Assembly (NCBI GenBank): GCA_019118565.1
Contig: DWYR01000005.1
Coordinates: 1 to 64,000 of the forward strand
Origin: Candidatus Alistipes avicola
GTDB lineage: Bacteria; Bacteroidota; Bacteroidia; Bacteroidales; Rikenellaceae
Direction of reading: 5' to 3'
DNA length: 64,000 nucleotides
In this document: positions 26,731-35,508 of the stretch, in pieces
Numbering within the stretch: position 1 is the stretch's first letter
Layout of the letters: the number at the start of each line of letters is the position of its first letter
The notes under the pieces: generated by a model
The model's database searches: none
The model's input: the letters and a program-made list of their open reading frames with translations, nothing else
What the model was told of the DNA's origin: nothing
Program-made: the position numbers and the translations under genes

Positions 26731-28968
26731 ATGAAAAGGATGCTATTTTCCTTGGCGGCCATTGCCTTGTTTTGGGTGGTGCCGACCCGCGCGCAGGGAC
26801 CTGCGGACTTCGAAGGTCCCGACACAACGCGTATTTATGAATTGCAGCAGATCGAGGTAACCGCTACGCGCGTCGACCGCAAGACGCCGGTGGCCTATAC
26901 CGATCTGAACAGCGAGGAGATCGCCCGTCAGAACTTCGGTACCGATATGCCGTCGCTGTTGCAGATGACACCTTCGGTGGTGGCTACTTCGGATGCCGGT
27001 AACGGAATCGGCGGTACGGCTTTCCGTTTGCGTGGTGCCGATGCTTCGCGCATCAACATTACGACCAACGGTGTCCCGATGAACGATGCCGAGAGCCATG
27101 CCGTCTATTGGTATGATACACCTGATATGGCCTCTTCGGTCGGTTCGATCCAGGTGCAGCGTGGTGCCGGCACCTCAACCAACGGTACGGGCGCTTTCGG
27201 CGGATCGGTCAATATGACGACGGCACGCCTGTCAAACGAGTTTTCGGGTGAGGCTTCGATGAGCTACGGTTCGTACAACACCAACAAACAGTCGTTGCGG
27301 ATCGGTTCGGGGCTGCTGGGTCGGCATTGGATCATCGATGCGCGGGTTTCGCACATCTCCTCGGACGGTTACGTCGATCGGGCCAGTACGAATCTGAGTG
27401 CCTATATGTTCCAGGCCGGTTATTACGATAACAGTACGATCGTCAAACTTATTTCGTTCGGCGGTGTGGCCAAGGTCGGTTTGGCCTATGACGGTGTTAC
27501 GAAGGAGCAACTTCAGACCAACCGCCGTTATAATTCGCAGGGTCTGATCGAACATGCCGACGGTTCGATCTCTTTCTATGACGATCAGATCGACAATTAC
27601 ACGCAGATTAACAACCAGTTGGTTGTCACCCACCAGTTCAATAACCGCTGGTCGCTCAACGTGACGGGACACTACACCTACGGCAGGGGGTATTACAACC
27701 AGTATAAAAACGGTCAGGACCTGAGCGAGTACGGCATTCCTCCCATTGCAACGGATGACCCGGCCGTTACGGTTACGGAGAGTAACCTGATCCGTCGCAA
27801 GTTGATGGACAACCACTTCGGCGGAGTGGTTGCATCGGCCAACTATACCGTTTCCCGGTTCCAGCTCTCGATTGGCGGGGCGGCCAGTGTCTATGACGGC
27901 CGGCACTGGGGAGATGTGATGTCGGTGATCGAAGCTCCCGATTTCGGCCGTTTCGAGTACTACCGGAATGCCTCGACAAAATATGATGGCAACCTCTTTG
28001 TGAAGGCGAACTGGGAGGTAGCTTGCGGCCTGAATATTTTTGCCGATATGCAGTACCGTCTGATCCGCCATAACATCACCGGCACGAACGATAATTTCAA
28101 CAGCGTAACCTCGGCCCTGCAACAACTGGATATCCACCGTACGTACCACTTCTTCAACCCCAAGGCGGGTATCAACTACTCGTTCGCCCGCAACCACAAG
28201 ATCTATGTGTCGTTCTCGGTGGCACAGAAGGAGCCCAACCGGAGCAACTTCACCGATACCAAGCAGAACCAGTACCCTTCGCCGGAACGTTTGAACGACT
28301 GGGAGTTCGGTTACCTGTTCCGCAACAGCCGCTTCGAGGCCGGTGTGAACTTCTACTATATGCAGTATAAGGATCAGCTGGTGGCTACGGGTGAACTTTC
28401 GGATACGGGCGAGGCGCTGGTGCGTAACATCCCCGACAGTTACCGCCGGGGTATCGAGCTGACGGCAGCTCTCGAGATTACCCCCTGGTTTACGCTCGGG
28501 GCGAACGCAACGTTCAGCCAGAACCGGATCAAGAACTATACGGAGCATATTTCGGAGTACGATGCCGACTGGAACTACCTGGGTGAAAAGGAGATCTTCA
28601 TGAAAACCTCGACGCTCTCCTATTCTCCCGACGTGATTGCGGGAGTGATGTTCGATTTCCACGTCAAGGGGTTCAGCGCCCTGCTGCAGACCCAGTATGT
28701 CAGCAGCCAGTACATGACCAATGCCCGTATTGATGCCCTCTCGCTCGATGCCTACTGCTTTACGAACCTGAATCTGGGCTACGAGTTCTCGACAGCTCGC
28801 ACCAAGAAGATCCGTGTCGGGTTGCAGGTCAACAACCTCTTTAATTCGGAGTACTGCAACAACGGATACGGCTACTCCTCGATCGTCGATGGCGTGCGGG
28901 TGGATGAGGCCTTCTACTTCCCGCAGGCAATGTTGAACGTATTGGCCAACGTAACCGTTAGCTTCTAA
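26731..28968 (+). CDS. TonB-dependent receptor, probable thiamine outer-membrane transporter
   Basis: The protein has 745 residues with a signal peptide (cleavage near TRAQG). A plug domain (about 40-160) has the TonB-box-like LQQIEVTATRV, VAYTDLNSEEI and the plug signature GGTAFRLRGADASRINITTNGVP. A 22-strand-type barrel follows and ends in NVTVSF with a terminal Phe. There is no SusD partner and no carboxypeptidase-like N-domain, so it is not a SusC type. Placement right behind a TPP riboswitch and ahead of a PnuC permease points to import of thiamine or a thiamine phosphate or precursor, as described for the Bacteroides thiamine transport operon. Confidence 0.9.
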   Translation: MKRMLFSLAAIALFWVVPTRAQGPADFEGPDTTRIYELQQIEVTATRVDRKTPVAYTDLNSEEIARQNFGTDMPSLLQMTPSVVATSDAGNGIGGTAFRLRGADASRINITTNGVPMNDAESHAVYWYDTPDMASSVGSIQVQRGAGTSTNGTGAFGGSVNMTTARLSNEFSGEASMSYGSYNTNKQSLRIGSGLLGRHWIIDARVSHISSDGYVDRASTNLSAYMFQAGYYDNSTIVKLISFGGVAKVGLAYDGVTKEQLQTNRRYNSQGLIEHADGSISFYDDQIDNYTQINNQLVVTHQFNNRWSLNVTGHYTYGRGYYNQYKNGQDLSEYGIPPIATDDPAVTVTESNLIRRKLMDNHFGGVVASANYTVSRFQLSIGGAASVYDGRHWGDVMSVIEAPDFGRFEYYRNASTKYDGNLFVKANWEVACGLNIFADMQYRLIRHNITGTNDNFNSVTSALQQLDIHRTYHFFNPKAGINYSFARNHKIYVSFSVAQKEPNRSNFTDTKQNQYPSPERLNDWEFGYLFRNSRFEAGVNFYYMQYKDQLVATGELSDTGEALVRNIPDSYRRGIELTAALEITPWFTLGANATFSQNRIKNYTEHISEYDADWNYLGEKEIFMKTSTLSYSPDVIAGVMFDFHVKGFSALLQTQYVSSQYMTNARIDALSLDAYCFTNLNLGYEFSTARTKKIRVGLQVNNLFNSEYCNNGYGYSSIVDGVRVDEAFYFPQAMLNVLANVTVSF

Positions 28969-28982
28969 TAAAGGCTGGATTC

Positions 28983-29555
28983 ATGGATTTGAAACTCGTT
29001 TTGCAGATCGTGGGCTTCGTACTCGGAATGCTCTACCTGTGGCTGGAGTATCGGGCCAATATCTGGCTTTGGCTCGTGGGAATGGTCATGCCGGTTGTTC
29101 ACGGCGTGCTCTATTACCAGGCGGGACTCTATGCCGACAGTGCGATGAACGTCTACTATCTGTTGGCCGGGCTGTATGGTTGGATTGTCTGGTTCCGGGC
29201 GCCGAAACGGAAAGACGGCGGTGCCATCGTGCATACGCCAGCCCGTCGATGGCCGGTGCTGGCGTTGGCCTATGTCGCCGTACATGGGCTGATCTATTGG
29301 GTGCTCGTAACCTTTACCAACAGCACCGTTCCGTTCTGGGACAGTTTGACCACGGCGTTGAGTATCATCGGTATCTGGATGCTCTCCCGAAAATATGTTG
29401 AGCAGTGGTTGATATGGATTGTCGTAAATGCTGTTACCGTAGCACTTTATGTATATAAGGACATTCCGGTTACAGCAACACTTTACCTGATCTATCTGGT
29501 GATGGGCGTAGCCGGTTACAGACGCTGGCTGCGAGTCATGAAACAACCGCAATAG
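28983..29555 (+). CDS. pnuT: PnuC-family permease, probable thiamine transporter (PnuT)
   Basis: The protein has 190 residues with six or seven membrane segments, the fold of PnuC-type facilitators. Landmarks are the early WLEYRANIWLW, the aromatic-rich YYQAGLYADSAMNVYYLLAGLYGW, and the charged end RRWLRVMKQPQ. PnuC proteins carry nicotinamide riboside, but the homologues under TPP riboswitch control (PnuT) are taken to carry thiamine across the inner membrane. The gene lies 14 bases behind the TonB receptor and shares its riboswitch. A thiamine pyrophosphokinase gene, often third in this operon, is not present. Confidence 0.85.
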   Translation: MDLKLVLQIVGFVLGMLYLWLEYRANIWLWLVGMVMPVVHGVLYYQAGLYADSAMNVYYLLAGLYGWIVWFRAPKRKDGGAIVHTPARRWPVLALAYVAVHGLIYWVLVTFTNSTVPFWDSLTTALSIIGIWMLSRKYVEQWLIWIVVNAVTVALYVYKDIPVTATLYLIYLVMGVAGYRRWLRVMKQPQ

Positions 29556-29578
29556 GATGGATCTCCGTCAAAGGATCG

Positions 29579-29613
29579 AAAGCCGGGCTACTCTTCGGGG
29601 AGCCCGGCTTTTT
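29579..29613. terminator. Bidirectional terminator between the permease and YjbR genes
   Basis: Stem aaagccgggct / agcccggcttt with an 11-base loop, A-run on one side and T-run on the other. The stem contains the last codons and the stop of the minus-strand YjbR gene. Confidence 0.85.
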
Positions 29614-29974
29614 CGATGCAGGCAGCGACCTCTTCCCGCAGGGATTTGGGACTGAGGCTTGCCGCTACGAGCCGGTAGGAGTTGCGCAGCTGCTCCTTGA
29701 TGAAACGGTCGGGCAGATCGCCGTCGGTACGGATGCCGTTCCAGTGGCGCTTGTTGCTGTGGTAGGCAGGCTGCACCTCTTCGGGATAACGCTCCCGCAG
29801 GAGGATCGCCTCATCCGGATCGCACTTTACGGCAATCCATTCGAATTGGACCATGTCCGTGTAGCAGAACATCTTGCCTCCGACCTTGAAAACGAGAGTG
29901 GTCTCATCGAACGGAGTACACTCTTCGGCCAATGGCAGGGAGAGGCAGTAGCGTCGGAATTCCAGAATGTCCAT
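29588..29974 (-). CDS. MmcQ/YjbR family protein
   Basis: The 128-residue protein has the compact YjbR-like fold pattern: N-terminal MDILEFRRYCLSLPLAEECTPFD cut at the helix end, then FKVGGKMFCYTDM, and the family segments YHSNKRHWNGIR and LRNSYRLVAASL. Members are described as CyaY-like-fold, possibly DNA-binding, proteins; a molecular function is not established. It is a single gene that converges on the thiamine operon and ends inside the shared terminator. Confidence 0.88.
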   Translation of the reverse strand: MDILEFRRYCLSLPLAEECTPFDETTLVFKVGGKMFCYTDMVQFEWIAVKCDPDEAILLRERYPEEVQPAYHSNKRHWNGIRTDGDLPDRFIKEQLRNSYRLVAASLSPKSLREEVAACIEKAGLPEE

Positions 29975-30061
29975 CGTGCGTTTCGTCTTTTTTGTTATTT
30001 GTTAAATGAGCCGGGAGGCTATTCTTTGCTCTCTGGAATAGCATTTGTCGCATTCCAAAAG

Positions 30062-30069
30062 CAAAAATA
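30062..30069 (-). promoter_or_regulatory. -7 promoter box of the YjbR-family gene
   Basis: TATTTTTG on the minus strand matches TAnnTTTG, about 90 bases before the ATG. Confidence 0.5.
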
Positions 30070-30146
30070 GTGAAATCAATCGAATGTGTCATTCTGATTT
30101 TCGTATAAAGCGGTCGTAATCATTCGCCGAAACGGATATTTTTTCG

Positions 30147-30154
30147 TACCTTTG
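30147..30154 (+). promoter_or_regulatory. -7 promoter box of the acidic Pro/Glu-rich protein gene
   Basis: TACCTTTG matches TAnnTTTG and lies 20 bases before the ATG. Confidence 0.6.
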
Positions 30155-30174
30155 ACTGCTATAAACCGATTGTT

Positions 30175-31431
30175 ATGGAGGTTAAGAAAATTCAGGAGGA
30201 ACTGGCCCGTCTGAGTGGATTGGTCGACGGATGGGAGACCTCACAGGATATACCCGCCATAGAGCGGGATTTGGTGCTGGATAAGCTCCGGTCGTTGTAT
30301 GAGATGATCCGTTTCGAGGAGACGGAGCATCGTACTGAGGCTGAATCTCAGCCGGAAGAGCCGGCTGCACATCCGGAGATCAGCATCGATTTGGATGATA
30401 TGCTCATGGAGCCGCTGGCTGTGACCGCAACGGTTGATCTGAAGGCGGAAGAGAGTCTCCGAGAGTCGGTCGCAGAACAACCCGAGCCGGTCGTTTCGCA
30501 GGAAATAGAGCCGGAAGCAGAGCCGCAGCCGGAACCGATCGCAGAGCCTCTCCCTGAAATGCCCTCCGAGAAGACCGAGTCTCAGCGGGAATCTACCAAT
30601 GATTCAGTTGACGCGGTGTCAGAACCTGAGCCAGAGTCAGAACCGGAACAGGTGTCGATTCCTGAGCCTGAAGAGGAGAAGAAGAGCTCGAAGCCGGTTG
30701 AACCGGTAGCCGAAGAGCCTCAGTCCCGAGAGGAGAGCCCTCTTCTGGGAAGTCTGTTCGATACGGAGGGATTGGTTGTGCGCCATCGTGAGAAGCGGCG
30801 CGTTCTGATGTCCCTGTATGAGACGGAGCCTAGGAAGGAGAGTGTACCGAATGAGCCGCGTCCTGTAGAGCCCAAGCGCAATCACACAGAGGCTGTCGTT
30901 GAGGAGCGGGTTGCTGAGCCGCAAAAGATCGAACCTCAGCAGCCGGCAGCCGTCGTTACGGAGGAGGTCGAAGAGCGGGTAATTGAAGTTATCCCGATAG
31001 ACCCGGACCCGGTTGTGAATGCGCCGATGGAGAGTGCTCCGGAAGTGTCAGATACGGTTGAGGTAGAACAGCCTATTGAACGTCCGGTCAGTCATGTGGC
31101 AGGTCATACGACCGTTTTGGGCGAGGTGATCGGCAGTGATGTGCATACGCTGGCCGATACGATGCCTGCGGTGGAGGATATGGCCTCCGAGATCGTTCGT
31201 CGGGAGAAGATTACGGATTTGAAACAGGCAATTGGTATCAACGACAAATTCCTGTTGATCCGCGACCTGTTCGATGGAGACCAGCGTCGTTATGAAGAGG
31301 CGATCGACTGTTTGAATGCCTTTGATGATCTGGATGACTGCATCGTCTTTATTTCGGAACACTACGATTGGAATCCATCTTCCGACGGAGTTAAACTGTT
31401 GATGGAACTGCTGGATCGCAAACTCTCGTAA
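30175..31431 (+). CDS. Acidic Pro/Glu-rich protein with conserved-looking C-terminal domain
   Basis: The protein has 418 residues with no signal peptide or membrane segment. An N-terminal helical part (about 1-50) is followed by a long low-complexity linker (about 50-310) with repeated Glu-Pro and Glu-Ala steps (EPEPESEPEQ, EPEAEPQPEP), then a well-ordered C-terminal part of about 90 residues with EIVRREKITDLKQAIGINDKF cut short, LIRDLFDGDQRRYEEA and ISEHYDW. The C-terminal domain resembles a short domain seen in many Bacteroidetes hypothetical proteins. It is cytosolic and probably acts as a flexible tether. It lies 13 bases ahead of rsmI and so is likely co-transcribed with it. Confidence 0.8.
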   Translation: MEVKKIQEELARLSGLVDGWETSQDIPAIERDLVLDKLRSLYEMIRFEETEHRTEAESQPEEPAAHPEISIDLDDMLMEPLAVTATVDLKAEESLRESVAEQPEPVVSQEIEPEAEPQPEPIAEPLPEMPSEKTESQRESTNDSVDAVSEPEPESEPEQVSIPEPEEEKKSSKPVEPVAEEPQSREESPLLGSLFDTEGLVVRHREKRRVLMSLYETEPRKESVPNEPRPVEPKRNHTEAVVEERVAEPQKIEPQQPAAVVTEEVEERVIEVIPIDPDPVVNAPMESAPEVSDTVEVEQPIERPVSHVAGHTTVLGEVIGSDVHTLADTMPAVEDMASEIVRREKITDLKQAIGINDKFLLIRDLFDGDQRRYEEAIDCLNAFDDLDDCIVFISEHYDWNPSSDGVKLLMELLDRKLS

Positions 31432-31444
31432 TTCAGGTCATAAC

Positions 31445-32161
31445 ATGGCGAAACTGTACGTCGTGCCGACTCCGATCGGCAATCTGGATGACATTACGCT
31501 GCGTGCGGTCAAGGTACTCTCCGAGGTCGATTTCATTTTGGCCGAAGATACCCGCACCTCCTCGGTGCTGCTCAAACACCTGGGGCTGGAGAAGAAGATG
31601 TATTCCCACCACAAGTTCAACGAACACGCTACGGTCGGTATGGTTGCATCGAGTATCGCCGAAGGTCGCAGTGCCGCACTCATCTCCGATGCGGGAACGC
31701 CCGGTATTTCCGATCCGGGATTCTTGCTGGTACGCAAGTGTCTGGAGGAGGGAATCGAGGTCGAAACCCTGCCGGGAGCCACGGCATTCGTGCCGGCACT
31801 CGTGCAGAGCGGATTCCCGTGCGACCGTTTCTGCTTCGAGGGATTCCTGCCGCAGAAGAAGGGACGCAACAAACTGCTGCAGTCGCTCGTTGAGGAGACG
31901 CGTACGATGATCTTTTATGAGTCGCCGTTCCGGGTGGTTAAGACATTGGAGCAGTTTGCCGAACTGTTCGGCTCCGACCGTCAGGTCTCCGTGTCGCGCG
32001 AACTGACTAAAAAATTCGAACAGACCGTACGCGGGACCGTCGCAGAGGTGGCGGCTTATTTCCGGGAGCACACCCCGAAGGGGGAGTTTGTAATCGTGCT
32101 GGGGGGATTACCCAAGCCGGCCCGGAGTCAGCAGGAAGAGGAAGATAACGAAAACGAATAG
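31445..32161 (+). CDS. rsmI: 16S rRNA (cytidine1402-2'-O)-methyltransferase RsmI
   Basis: RsmI methylates the ribose of C1402 in the decoding centre of 16S rRNA, using SAM. The 238-residue protein shows the tetrapyrrole-methylase fold signatures VVPTPIGNLDDITLRAVKVL, EDTRTSSVLLKHLG, SDAGTPGISDPGF and the later ALVQSGFPCDRFCFEGFLP. The acidic tail (QEEEDNENE) is short. It is the second gene of the run starting at 30175, with the DUF389 gene 8 bases downstream. Confidence 0.95.
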   Translation: MAKLYVVPTPIGNLDDITLRAVKVLSEVDFILAEDTRTSSVLLKHLGLEKKMYSHHKFNEHATVGMVASSIAEGRSAALISDAGTPGISDPGFLLVRKCLEEGIEVETLPGATAFVPALVQSGFPCDRFCFEGFLPQKKGRNKLLQSLVEETRTMIFYESPFRVVKTLEQFAELFGSDRQVSVSRELTKKFEQTVRGTVAEVAAYFREHTPKGEFVIVLGGLPKPARSQQEEEDNENE

Positions 32162-32169
32162 ATTAGGAT

Positions 32170-33558
32170 ATGGATTGCAAAGAGCAAAACCAACAGACCC
32201 CCAGACAAACGCACGCCTGGTCCGAATTTCGGGCCTGGGTAAAGGATCGTTTCAGTTTGGAGGATGACAAGGCCGCCCAGAGTGAGATTACGGCCAATAT
32301 CAGCAAGGGAACGGAGTTCCGCGGAGTCAACCTCTGGGTATTGATCTGTGCGGCGCTCGTCGCTTCGTTGGGTTTGAATGTCAATTCGACGGCGGTCATC
32401 ATCGGTGCCATGTGCATCTCGCCGATCATGGGGCCGATCATGGGTATCGGATTCTCGGTCGGCATCAACGATTTCGACCTGTTGAAGAAGTCGGCGCGCA
32501 ACTTCGTGCTCATGTTTGTGGTAGCGATCATCACGGCGACCGTTTACTTTTTCATCTCTCCGCTGGGTAATGCCAGCAGCGAGTTGCTGGCGCGTACCAC
32601 GCCGACCACTTACGACGTGCTGATCGCTCTGTTCGGCGGTATGGCGGGTGCTGTGGCGCAGTCGCGTCAGGATCGCACCTCGACCGTCATCCCGGGTGTG
32701 GCGATCGCTACGGCCCTGATGCCGCCCCTCTGTACGGCGGGATACGGCTTGGCGACCGGTCAGATGAAGTTCTTTCTGGGGGCTTTTTACCTCTTTTTTA
32801 TCAACACGGTCTTTATCGCTTTGGCTACCTATATATTCACCCGTTTCATGAAGTATGAGAAAAAGACTTTTCTCGATCGGAAACGGGAACGTTTCGTAAA
32901 ACGGGTGATGTTCTTTATTACCGTGGCGACGTTCGTTCCGAGTGTCATCATTGGATTCCGCATGGTGCGGGTCTCGATCTTCGAGGCGCAGGCCGATAAA
33001 TACATCAGCCAGGTCTTTAACTTCCCCCATACACGGGTCGTCGAGGCTACACGCACCTATCATGGTGGACGGGACGTTCCCCGTATCGAACTGCTCTTAA
33101 TGGGAGAGCCTTTGGACGAAAGCGTGGTTGAGAATGCTCGTGGACAGTTGTTTAACTACGGGCTTCGACGTGCAGAACTGGTGGTTCGTCAGGCATCCGG
33201 TTCGGATAAGGTCGATCTGCAGTCGCTACAGTCGGGGTATGCCGAGTTGCTCGATGAGAAAAACGCCCAGTTGGCCGAGATGCGCTCCCGCCTGGCTCGC
33301 TATCAGGTGACCAATGTCGATATCGGCGATATTTCGAAAGAGGTCGGCACGTTGATCGATAACGTGGAGTCGATGTCGCTCACCAAGGGTATGATCTGGG
33401 ATGTGTCGGGCAAGGCGCTCGATACGGTGCTGATCTGTGTCGTTACTCCCAAGGACCATATGCGTCCGATCGAGGAGAATACCCTTCGTCGCTGGCTTTC
33501 GGTGCGGACGAAGGTCAAGAATGTCAAACTGTTCGTAGATCCGAAGGCGAATGAGTAA
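32170..33558 (+). CDS. DUF389 domain membrane protein
   Basis: The protein has 462 residues. A short N-terminal soluble part leads into a block of about six membrane segments (about 50-245) with the DUF389 signatures NSTAVIIGAMCISPIMGPIMG and AQSRQDRTSTVIPGVAIATALMPPLCTAGYG (each continuing past the quoted ends in the protein). The last 200 residues are soluble, with a helical segment (YAELLDEKNAQLAEMRSRLA). The family function is unknown. Its stop overlaps the start of the acyltransferase gene by 8 bases. Confidence 0.85.
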   Translation: MDCKEQNQQTPRQTHAWSEFRAWVKDRFSLEDDKAAQSEITANISKGTEFRGVNLWVLICAALVASLGLNVNSTAVIIGAMCISPIMGPIMGIGFSVGINDFDLLKKSARNFVLMFVVAIITATVYFFISPLGNASSELLARTTPTTYDVLIALFGGMAGAVAQSRQDRTSTVIPGVAIATALMPPLCTAGYGLATGQMKFFLGAFYLFFINTVFIALATYIFTRFMKYEKKTFLDRKRERFVKRVMFFITVATFVPSVIIGFRMVRVSIFEAQADKYISQVFNFPHTRVVEATRTYHGGRDVPRIELLLMGEPLDESVVENARGQLFNYGLRRAELVVRQASGSDKVDLQSLQSGYAELLDEKNAQLAEMRSRLARYQVTNVDIGDISKEVGTLIDNVESMSLTKGMIWDVSGKALDTVLICVVTPKDHMRPIEENTLRRWLSVRTKVKNVKLFVDPKANE

Positions 33559-34519
33559 GCAGAGTGCCGTAAAATGTCCGACTCCGGATCTCTCTTTCGG
33601 GCAGCAGGTGGGTTTGGAGAGCCTGTGGGCTTTCTGCCGGATCTTCGCTGCACTGCCTTACTGGGTGCGTTATCACGTGTTGGAATATTTTATTTGTGCC
33701 ATATTGCGACTTCTCCGTTACCGTTATAAGGTGGTAACCGAAAATCTGCGTCGTTCGTTCCCGGAGAAAAGCGATGCGGAACTGCATGCGATTCGGCGGG
33801 GATTTTACAGAACGTTGGCCGAGATTATTGTGGATACGCTCAGTATTGCCGGTTTTTCGGAGCAGAAATGCCGGGAAGTGGTGGTTGTAAAGGATCTCGA
33901 GAAACAGAAGGGACAGGTGGCCGGTCGGAACTGGATCGCCTTGACGGCCCATTTGGGTTGTTGGGAATATTGCTCATTCTGGGGAATGGTCGATCCTTCG
34001 CAGGTGGTCGTTGCTGTCTATCATCCGCTCCGGAGCAAGGTCTTCGATGAGTTGTATAAGCGGCTGCGCTGTCGGACCAATATCTATCCGGTTACGATGA
34101 AGAATGCGCTGTTGTTTTATTTGAGGCATTACGAGCAGGGTATCGACGGGAAAAACATGGTGCTCGGCCTGATCTCCGACCAGAATCCGCCCCGTCATCC
34201 GGACAGCCACTGGTTCCGGTTTCTCAACCGGGATACGATCTTCTTCGATGGAGGTGAAAAATTGGCCTTGCGTCTGAATCTGCCGGTCTATTTTACCTGG
34301 TTGCGCCGGATCAGACCGGGTTATTACGAGATGAACTTTGAACTGATCTACGATGGCGAGGAGAAGGTCGAACCGAACGAGATTACGGAACGTTACGTTC
34401 GGCGGCTCGAACAGAAAATATGCGAGCATCCCGAGTTGTGGATGTGGTCGCACAAACGATGGAAACACAAATCGCCGGCCGACTTGGCCCGCATGGAATG
34501 CGAACAACAAAAATCGTGA
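33551..34519 (+). CDS. Lysophospholipid/lipid A acyltransferase (LpxL/HtrB family)
   Basis: The protein has 322 residues, near the usual length of late lipid A acyltransferases. A single N-terminal hydrophobic region lies around 35-55, and the catalytic H-x4-E motif is seen in ALTAHLGCWEYCSFWG. Further family landmarks are ISDQNPPR and LPVYFTWLRRIRPGYYE. It would transfer an acyl chain to lipid A or a related acceptor at the inner membrane. Its start overlaps the DUF389 gene and its end overlaps the next glycosyltransferase by 22 bases, so these genes are coupled. Confidence 0.88.
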   Translation: MSKQSAVKCPTPDLSFGQQVGLESLWAFCRIFAALPYWVRYHVLEYFICAILRLLRYRYKVVTENLRRSFPEKSDAELHAIRRGFYRTLAEIIVDTLSIAGFSEQKCREVVVVKDLEKQKGQVAGRNWIALTAHLGCWEYCSFWGMVDPSQVVVAVYHPLRSKVFDELYKRLRCRTNIYPVTMKNALLFYLRHYEQGIDGKNMVLGLISDQNPPRHPDSHWFRFLNRDTIFFDGGEKLALRLNLPVYFTWLRRIRPGYYEMNFELIYDGEEKVEPNEITERYVRRLEQKICEHPELWMWSHKRWKHKSPADLARMECEQQKS

Positions 34520-35508
34520 TACTCAACTGGAACGGTGCCGGGTTTTTGCGCCGTTTCCTCCCCTCGGTGATCCGTACGGCGGCACCCGGGGTAGGGGTTG
34601 TTGTTGCGGATAACGGCTCGACGGACGACTCGCTTGCCGTGTTGGAGCGGGAGTTCCCTTCCGTTGAGCGAATCGTGCTGGATCGGAACTACGGGTATGC
34701 CGGCGGGTATAACCGGGCGCTGGCACAGGTCGAGGCCGACTATTTCGTGTTGCTCAACTCGGATGTGGAGACTCCGGAAGGGTGGTTGCAACCCTTGTTG
34801 GAGATACTGGACCGAGATCCTCAGGTGGCGGCCGTCGCACCCAAACTGTTATCCCTGGCCGAGCCGGCTCAATTTGAGTATGCCGGGGCCTCGGGTGGGT
34901 TCATCGATTGGTTCGGGTATCCGTTCTGTCGCGGGCGTGTGCTTCAGTGTGTGGAGCAGGACAAGGGGCAGTATGATGATCCGCGCGATGTATTCTGGGC
35001 TACGGGAGCCGCGTTCTGCTGTCGGGCCGATCTATTCCGGCAGTTGGGCGGATTCGATGCGGATTTCTTTGCCCACATGGAGGAGATCGACCTCTGCTGG
35101 CGGATGCAGTTGGCCGGATACCGGATTCGGATCGAACCCCGCAGCCGGGTCTATCATCTCGGAGGCGGTACGCTCGCCTCGACCTCTCCGTCGAAAGTCT
35201 ATTATAACCATCGCAACAACCTGGCGATGTTGTATAAGTGTGCAACTCCGTGTCAGCGGATCGTGGTGGCTCTCGTTCGTCCGTGGCTTGACCTGATGGC
35301 CGCCGTTTCATACCTGTTGCAGGGGCGTACGGCTCATTTCAAGGCGGTAGGGCGTGCCTGGAGGGATTTTCTCCGTTGGCATGGTATGTTGGCCGCCAAG
35401 CGGCGGAATATCCGTGGCCGTGCGGTTGGAAGACCGGTCGGAATATACTACGGATCAATTGTTTTGCGTTATCTTTTAGGCCGGAAGAGATTCGGCAATT
35501 TGTTATGA
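34498..35508 (+). CDS. Family 2 glycosyltransferase (rhamnosyltransferase-like)
   Basis: The protein has 336 residues. The GT-A nucleotide-binding start VILNWNGAGFLRRFLPSV, the NGSTDDS segment, the NSDVE metal motif and the acceptor-side FFAHMEEIDLCWRMQLAGY place it with WcaE/rhamnosyltransferase-like GT2 enzymes. C-terminal helices (about 255-285) may bind the membrane. The ATG at 34498 was chosen because translation from an upstream in-frame ATG would run deep inside the acyltransferase gene. The acceptor sugar is unknown; a surface polysaccharide or lipid-linked glycan is likely. Confidence 0.88.
   Translation: MRTTKIVILNWNGAGFLRRFLPSVIRTAAPGVGVVVADNGSTDDSLAVLEREFPSVERIVLDRNYGYAGGYNRALAQVEADYFVLLNSDVETPEGWLQPLLEILDRDPQVAAVAPKLLSLAEPAQFEYAGASGGFIDWFGYPFCRGRVLQCVEQDKGQYDDPRDVFWATGAAFCCRADLFRQLGGFDADFFAHMEEIDLCWRMQLAGYRIRIEPRSRVYHLGGGTLASTSPSKVYYNHRNNLAMLYKCATPCQRIVVALVRPWLDLMAAVSYLLQGRTAHFKAVGRAWRDFLRWHGMLAAKRRNIRGRAVGRPVGIYYGSIVLRYLLGRKRFGNLL

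Noticed and set aside
29556..30174. A thiamine pyrophosphokinase gene completing the riboswitch operon
   Set aside because: The only gene here is a minus-strand MmcQ/YjbR family gene; no thiamine kinase motif is present.
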